In this document: positions 3,988 to 7,687 of the stretch, in pieces
How the letters are laid out: each line of letters opens with the position of its first letter
How positions within the stretch are numbered: position 1 is the stretch's first letter
Source: Anaeromyxobacteraceae bacterium
GTDB taxonomy: Bacteria; Myxococcota; Myxococcia; Myxococcales; Anaeromyxobacteraceae
Direction: 5' to 3'
Assembly: GCA_027349605.1 (NCBI GenBank)
Contig: DAIEMM010000203.1
Span: 1-7,687, forward strand
Length of the DNA: 7,687 bases
Position numbers and translations under genes: made by a program
Notes under the pieces: generated by a model
Told to the model about the DNA's origin: nothing
What the model saw: only the letters and a program-made list of their open reading frames with translations
Databases searched by the model: none

Positions 3988-6879
3988 ATGGCCGCGACCG
4001 CCGACCTCTACCGCAACAACCCCCTCATCCACCGCGACCGCAGGCTCGGACGGTCGTCCTCGCCCTGGGTCCGCTCCTTCGCCTGCGAGGACCTGAAGCC
4101 CCTCATCGTCTGCCGCGGCCCCATCCGCAAGGAGGCCATGGACGTCTTCGAGGAGATGGGGATCACCCACTACGGGATCCTCCTCTCCGAGAAGGACTCC
4201 ATCGTCTACCCGAACGCGCTCGCTCCCGAGCTGCGCCAGCTCACCGACAACCGGCGCATCCACCGGGTGCCCGACTACTCCGGCGCCACCAAGGAGGAGC
4301 GTGTCGAGCGCATGCAGCAGATCGTGCAGATCGCCCGCGACAACGGCTACGACTCGGTCTTCGCCGGCTACGGATTCATGGCCGAGGACGAGGAGTTCGT
4401 GGCCACCCTCGAGAAGGCCGGCCTCAAGTTCATCGGCCCCAACTCGGTGACCCAGGCCCGGGCCGGGAAGAAGGACGAGGACAAGCGCACCGCGCTCGAG
4501 GTGAAGGTCTCGGTGACGCCGGGCGTGAACGACGTGGCCGCCCGCACCCTGCTCGCCAAGCACCCCACCCGGGAGCAGCTCCTGGCCCTGGTCCGGGCCG
4601 AGGGGCTGGCCGTCGACCCCAAGGTGCTGGCCGACGCGAAGAAGCCTCTGGTCGAGCTGGCCGACGCCGTGCTCATGGCGTCCTACGCCCGGGGGGTCGA
4701 CCTCTACACCATCGACGAGCTGGGCGAGCAGGTCCGCAAGGAAGTGGTGGACATGTTCACGAAGTACCCGCAGAGCCGGGTGCGCCTCAAGGCCATCGGC
4801 GGGGGCGGCGGGAAGGGGCAGCGCATCCTGGGAGGGACGCTGCTCACCCGAAAGGACGCCGACCAGAAGGCCATCGCCGAGGCGGCGGCCGAGGCCCCCG
4901 CGATGGTTCGCGAGGTCCTGAACGAGGTCAAGGCCAACGGCGTCGGCGACAACAAGAACGTGCTGGTCGAGCTCAACATCGAGCAGACCCGGCACAACGA
5001 GATCCAGCTCCTCGGCAACGGAAAGTGGTGCGTCTCGCTGGGCGGCCGCGACTGCTCGCTGCAGATGCACGAGCAGAAGCTCCTCGAGATCTCGGTGACG
5101 CAGGAGGGGCTCGTGGCCGCCATCGACGCGGCGGCGAAGGCCGGCCGCGCCGCCGAGGCCAAGGCCCTCCGCACGGACCTGGAGATCCTCGAGCGCATGG
5201 AGGCCGACGCGGCCCGCTTCGGGGAGGCGGTCGGCCTCGACTCCGCGTCCACCTTCGAGTGCATCGTCGACCGGGACCGCTACTACTTCATGGAGGTGAA
5301 CACCCGCATCCAGGTGGAGCACCGGGTCACCGAGCTCTGCTACAGCCTCCAGTTCACCAATCCCGACGACCCCAAGGACTCGTTCGTGGTCGAGTCCCTG
5401 GTCGAGGCCATGGCGCTCCTCGCCCGGCACAAGGCGCGGCTCCCCAGGCCCACCCGCGTGACCCGCTTCGGCGCCGGGGCCGAGGCGCGCCTCAACGCCA
5501 CCGACGCCTCCCTCTCGCCGCACGCCGGCGGCGTCATCCGCTTCTGGTCGAAGCCCATCCCCGGCGAGATCCGCGACGACCAGGGCATCAGCCTGGTGAA
5601 CCCGGACACCGGCATGTTCATGCGCTACCGGGTGGCGGGCGCGTACGACTCCAACATCGCGCTGCTCCTCACCGCCGGGAAGGACCGGCTGGAGAGCTAC
5701 CAGAAGCTCTCCGAGGTCATCTCCCGCACCAGCCTGCGCGGGGTCCAGCTGGCGACCAACCTCGAGTTCCACTACGGGCTCGTGAACTGGTTCATCGGCC
5801 AGAACGTCATGGCCAAGCCCACCACGCGTTTCGTGGTGCCGTACCTCACGCTGGTCGGGCAGCTCAAGGACGAGTCGAACAAGCTCGACGTGGGCTTCGC
5901 CTTCGCCGAGATGAAGAAGAGCTACGCGAAGAGGGCGGCGGCCGACTTCCCCGACGACCCCTCGGCGGCGAAGGCGGTGGGCGAGGTGCTCGACCGCAAG
6001 GGCACGCTCCTCACCCGCCCCATGGAGCGGCTCCTCGAGGACCCGCACCTCTTCGCCGGCTGGCTCTCGCTCAACCGGAAGAACTACGAGATCCGCAGCG
6101 GGAAGCTCGTCTGGCTGCGCAACCCGCTGGGCGTGCTCAACGACGCCTACGCGTACCTCAACATGGCCTTCGACCCGAAGAAGCCGGCCGCCGAGGTGAT
6201 CTGGCAGCACGACCACGAGCTGCTCCAGAAGTCGATCCGCTTCTACCAGGAGCTGCGCAAGACCTTCGGGCTCGAGAAGCAGGAGTTCTGGAAGCTCGAC
6301 GAGATCCTGGAGAACGAGGCGCCGCAGGGCGGGTACGACGCCGAGACCTGGGGACGCATCCGCTCGGCGCACCTGGGCTACGAGGCCGGCAACGAGCTGC
6401 TCGGCCTCCTCTTCATGCTGGCCGAGCAGGTGAAGTTCTTCGACTTCCGGGTCGAGGAGGACCTCGACGTCACCATCCCCGGATACCTGGCCGATCCCGA
6501 CCTCCAGGCCCGGATGAAGAAGTTCCTGGCGCCGCCGCCCTCCACCAAGGCCGACGAGATCGTGGCCATGTGCGGCGGCATGTTCTACGCGCAGGAGGCC
6601 CCCGGAAAGCCGGCCTTCGTCCAGGAGGGCATGCACTTCGAGAAGGGGCAGCCGCTCTACATCATCGAGGTCATGAAGATGTTCAACACCGTCCGGGCCC
6701 CGTTCTCCGGCACGGTGGACAAGATCATCCTCACCGGCCCCGACGGCACGATCGTCCAGAAGGGGCAGCCGCTCTTCAAGATCACGCCCGACGAGAAGTT
6801 CGTCGCCGTGGACCCCAAGGAGATCGAGCGGGAACGGCGCTCCCGCACGACCGAGTACCTGAAGGCCATCCTCGTCTAG
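3988..6879 (+). CDS. Biotin carboxylase-biotin carrier fusion subunit of acyl-CoA carboxylase, atypical architecture
   Basis: This 963-aa protein should carboxylate its own biotin with ATP and bicarbonate and pass it to the carboxyltransferase encoded just upstream. Residues about 25-165 form the N-terminal biotin carboxylase domain (GYGFMAEDEEF; FIGPNS). The ATP-grasp core follows: Lys166 (like E. coli Lys116), the loop KAIGGGGGKGQR with Lys268, RHNEIQLL with His336, RDCSLQMHEQK with Gln359 and Lys364, Glu424, and MEVNTRIQVEH with Glu436, Asn438 and Arg440. The C-lobe has Arg501 in EARLNATD. Two inserts stand out: about 60 residues between Lys166 and Lys268, and about 20 before Glu424. The position of E. 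coli His236 is Glu362. After residue about 600 come about 245 residues I cannot assign, rich in helix-forming, charged and aromatic residues. A carrier domain at about 857-935 has a thumb-like APGKPAF loop and the biotinylation site EVMKMF (Lys897). Start ATG 3988 has GGAG 9 bases upstream. Substrate (acetyl- or propionyl-CoA) is undetermined; carboxylase identity is firm. Confidence 0.88.
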   Translation: MAATADLYRNNPLIHRDRRLGRSSSPWVRSFACEDLKPLIVCRGPIRKEAMDVFEEMGITHYGILLSEKDSIVYPNALAPELRQLTDNRRIHRVPDYSGATKEERVERMQQIVQIARDNGYDSVFAGYGFMAEDEEFVATLEKAGLKFIGPNSVTQARAGKKDEDKRTALEVKVSVTPGVNDVAARTLLAKHPTREQLLALVRAEGLAVDPKVLADAKKPLVELADAVLMASYARGVDLYTIDELGEQVRKEVVDMFTKYPQSRVRLKAIGGGGGKGQRILGGTLLTRKDADQKAIAEAAAEAPAMVREVLNEVKANGVGDNKNVLVELNIEQTRHNEIQLLGNGKWCVSLGGRDCSLQMHEQKLLEISVTQEGLVAAIDAAAKAGRAAEAKALRTDLEILERMEADAARFGEAVGLDSASTFECIVDRDRYYFMEVNTRIQVEHRVTELCYSLQFTNPDDPKDSFVVESLVEAMALLARHKARLPRPTRVTRFGAGAEARLNATDASLSPHAGGVIRFWSKPIPGEIRDDQGISLVNPDTGMFMRYRVAGAYDSNIALLLTAGKDRLESYQKLSEVISRTSLRGVQLATNLEFHYGLVNWFIGQNVMAKPTTRFVVPYLTLVGQLKDESNKLDVGFAFAEMKKSYAKRAAADFPDDPSAAKAVGEVLDRKGTLLTRPMERLLEDPHLFAGWLSLNRKNYEIRSGKLVWLRNPLGVLNDAYAYLNMAFDPKKPAAEVIWQHDHELLQKSIRFYQELRKTFGLEKQEFWKLDEILENEAPQGGYDAETWGRIRSAHLGYEAGNELLGLLFMLAEQVKFFDFRVEEDLDVTIPGYLADPDLQARMKKFLAPPPSTKADEIVAMCGGMFYAQEAPGKPAFVQEGMHFEKGQPLYIIEVMKMFNTVRAPFSGTVDKIILTGPDGTIVQKGQPLFKITPDEKFVAVDPKEIERERRSRTTEYLKAILV

Positions 6880-7015
6880 CCCAGGGCCGCTGCACCCCGA
6901 AGGGCTCCGCAAGGTCTCGTGGACACGGGACGCGCCACGAATTAGCCTTGACCCAGGTCTATGAACGGAGACCCTTTCCGGTCCGGTCGGAGGGGGCTCG
7001 AACGGGGGGAATCAC
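6880..7015 (+). promoter_or_regulatory. Intergenic region with possible promoter and ribosome site for the GST gene
   Basis: These 136 bp follow the carboxylase operon. TTGACC at 6948-6953 is a good -35-like hexamer, but no convincing -10 sits 16-18 bases downstream (6971-6976 is ACCCTT), so the promoter is only a possibility. GGGGGGA at 7004-7010 lies 5 bases before ATG 7016 and is a strong ribosome site. AGCCC (6878-6882) can pair with GGGCT (6902-6906) across a long loop, with no T run, so this is not a clear terminator. The spacing and the separate ribosome site suggest that the GST gene is its own transcription unit. Confidence 0.35.
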
Positions 7016-7603
7016 ATGGAACTCTGGCACGCCTGGGCGTGCCCCTACTGCATGCGCGTTCGCGTCGCGCTGGCGGAGAAGGGCATCCCGTACCGGTCTC
7101 GCGAGATCGACCTGTCCGCGAAGCCCCCCGAGCTCCTCGGCCTCAACCCGAAGGGCGCGGTCCCCGTGCTCGTGGACGGTCCGGACGTGGTGGTGGGCTC
7201 CCTCGAGATCCTCGAGCACCTCTGCAAGCGGTGGCCGGAGCCGCCCCTCTTCCCGGCGCGGGCCGGCCACGACGCCGTCGTGAAGGCCTACGACCGCATC
7301 GACGCCCTCTTCGGGCCCCACATCCCCAAGATCGCGCGCGGGACCCCCGAGGAGCGGGTGCAGGCCCTGGGCGCGGTGCGCCGGTCCATGGGCGAACTCG
7401 ACGCGGAGGTCCCCGGGAGCGGCTTCCTGCTCGGCGAGCTCTCTGTCGCCGACCTGGCGCTCGCGTCGGTGATGGCCAAGCTCCCGCCCGACTGGCGCCC
7501 CACCCAGCTGGGCTTCGAGGGCCTGGCCCGCTGTGAGCGCGCGGTGATGCGGCGCCCCACGGTGCGCGAGCAGACCGGTCCGAAGCTGGCGATGGCGGTG
7601 TAG
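7016..7603 (+). CDS. Glutathione S-transferase family protein with CPYC motif
   Basis: This 195-aa cytosolic protein has the two-part GST layout. Residues 1-75 form a thioredoxin-like domain: MELWHAWACPYC has Cys9 and Cys12 at the end of the first strand, NPKGAVPVLVDG carries the cis-proline (Pro50), and Ser62 in GSLEILEHL sits where GSTs bind the glutathione gamma-glutamyl group. The usual acidic residue before that serine is Gly here. Residues about 85-190 form the helical domain with the FLLGELSVADLALAS motif, whose Ser143-x-x-Asp146 is the conserved N-capping box. The CxxC pair resembles glutaredoxins and omega/beta-like GSTs more than Tyr/Ser-type GSTs, so thiol-disulfide exchange or deglutathionylation is a likelier activity than conjugation; that is inference. 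A strong G-rich ribosome site precedes the ATG. It follows the carboxylase operon by 136 bp with no visible functional link. The family call is confident; the substrate is unknown. Confidence 0.85.
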   Translation: MELWHAWACPYCMRVRVALAEKGIPYRSREIDLSAKPPELLGLNPKGAVPVLVDGPDVVVGSLEILEHLCKRWPEPPLFPARAGHDAVVKAYDRIDALFGPHIPKIARGTPEERVQALGAVRRSMGELDAEVPGSGFLLGELSVADLALASVMAKLPPDWRPTQLGFEGLARCERAVMRRPTVREQTGPKLAMAV

Positions 7604-7642
7604 GGCGCGTCGGAGCGTCAGCCCCCCGATCTACAAGGCGGG

Positions 7643-7687
7643 ATGGTCGAATCGAATCCGTACAAGGACGAGATCATCATCTCGTGG
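7643..7687 (+). CDS. Start of an unidentified protein gene, cut by the window end
   Basis: ATG 7643 opens a frame that stays open to the window edge (15 codons: MVESNPYKDEIIISW). AAGG at 7635-7638 lies 4 bases upstream, a slightly short but plausible ribosome site, and the codons are less GC-biased than usual only in the first few positions. It begins 39 bp after the GST stop, so co-transcription is possible. The fragment is too short to place in a family. Confidence 0.45.
   Translation, partial: MVESNPYKDEIIISW

Noticed and set aside
6878..6906. Inverted repeat AGCCC/GGGCT after the carboxylase operon as a terminator
   Set aside because: The stem is only 5 bp, the loop about 19 bases, and no T run follows; in DNA this GC-rich such pairs occur by chance.
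2977..6912. Minus-strand open frame of 1311 codons opposite the carboxylase genes
   Set aside because: It is a typical antisense shadow (Leu/Val/Asp/His-rich, no motifs) produced by GC-biased codons on the coding strand.
2067..7283. Plus-strand open frame of 1738 codons spanning the carboxylase operon and into the GST gene
   Set aside because: Except for the segment from 2223 to about 2298, it is an Arg/Gly/Pro-rich shadow of the two carboxylase genes, with no recognisable domain.

Overview
The window is about 70% G+C, densely coded chromosomal DNA. Codon third positions are almost all G or C, and there is no sign of mobile elements, CRISPR arrays, or tRNA or rRNA genes. The protein families look like those of Myxococcota (Anaeromyxobacter/Myxococcus type). 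That assignment comes from remembered family features and base composition, not from a search.

Layout, left to right. (1) A DedA/VTT-family membrane protein gene (+, about 84-731) converges on, and overlaps by 44 bp, (2) a fabH-like ketoacyl-ACP synthase III gene (-, stop at 688, probable ATG at 1854). The fabH frame stays open upstream to a GTG at 2001. The extra codons read as the C-terminal tail of a long-chain acyl-CoA synthetase with an internal deletion, so they look like a gene remnant fused to fabH. (3) A short divergent intergenic region (about 2041-2222) separates fabH from a two-gene acyl-CoA carboxylase operon on the + strand. (4) The first operon gene is a carboxyltransferase subunit (2335-3945) whose apparent N-terminus (from ATG 2223) lies in another frame, with a shift near 2296-2301. 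(5) The second is a 963-residue protein (3988-6879) that fuses an atypical biotin carboxylase, an unassigned helical-looking middle region of about 245 residues, and a C-terminal biotin carboxyl carrier domain. (6) A small single-domain-pair glutathione S-transferase with a CPYC motif follows (7016-7603). (7) The first 15 codons of another + strand gene start at 7643 and run off the window.

The core of the window makes sense as lipid precursor metabolism. The carboxylase pair would convert acetyl-CoA or a related acyl-CoA to malonyl-CoA or its homologue. FabH, transcribed the other way, would condense an acyl-CoA with malonyl-ACP to start fatty acid chains. The ligase remnant suggests that a fatty-acid-activating enzyme once sat beside fabH. 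DedA (membrane lipid homeostasis) and GST (thiol/redox chemistry) have no obvious direct tie to the operon.

The most unusual items are the architecture of the biotin carboxylase/carrier protein, the ligase-fabH junction and the frameshift at the start of the carboxyltransferase gene.
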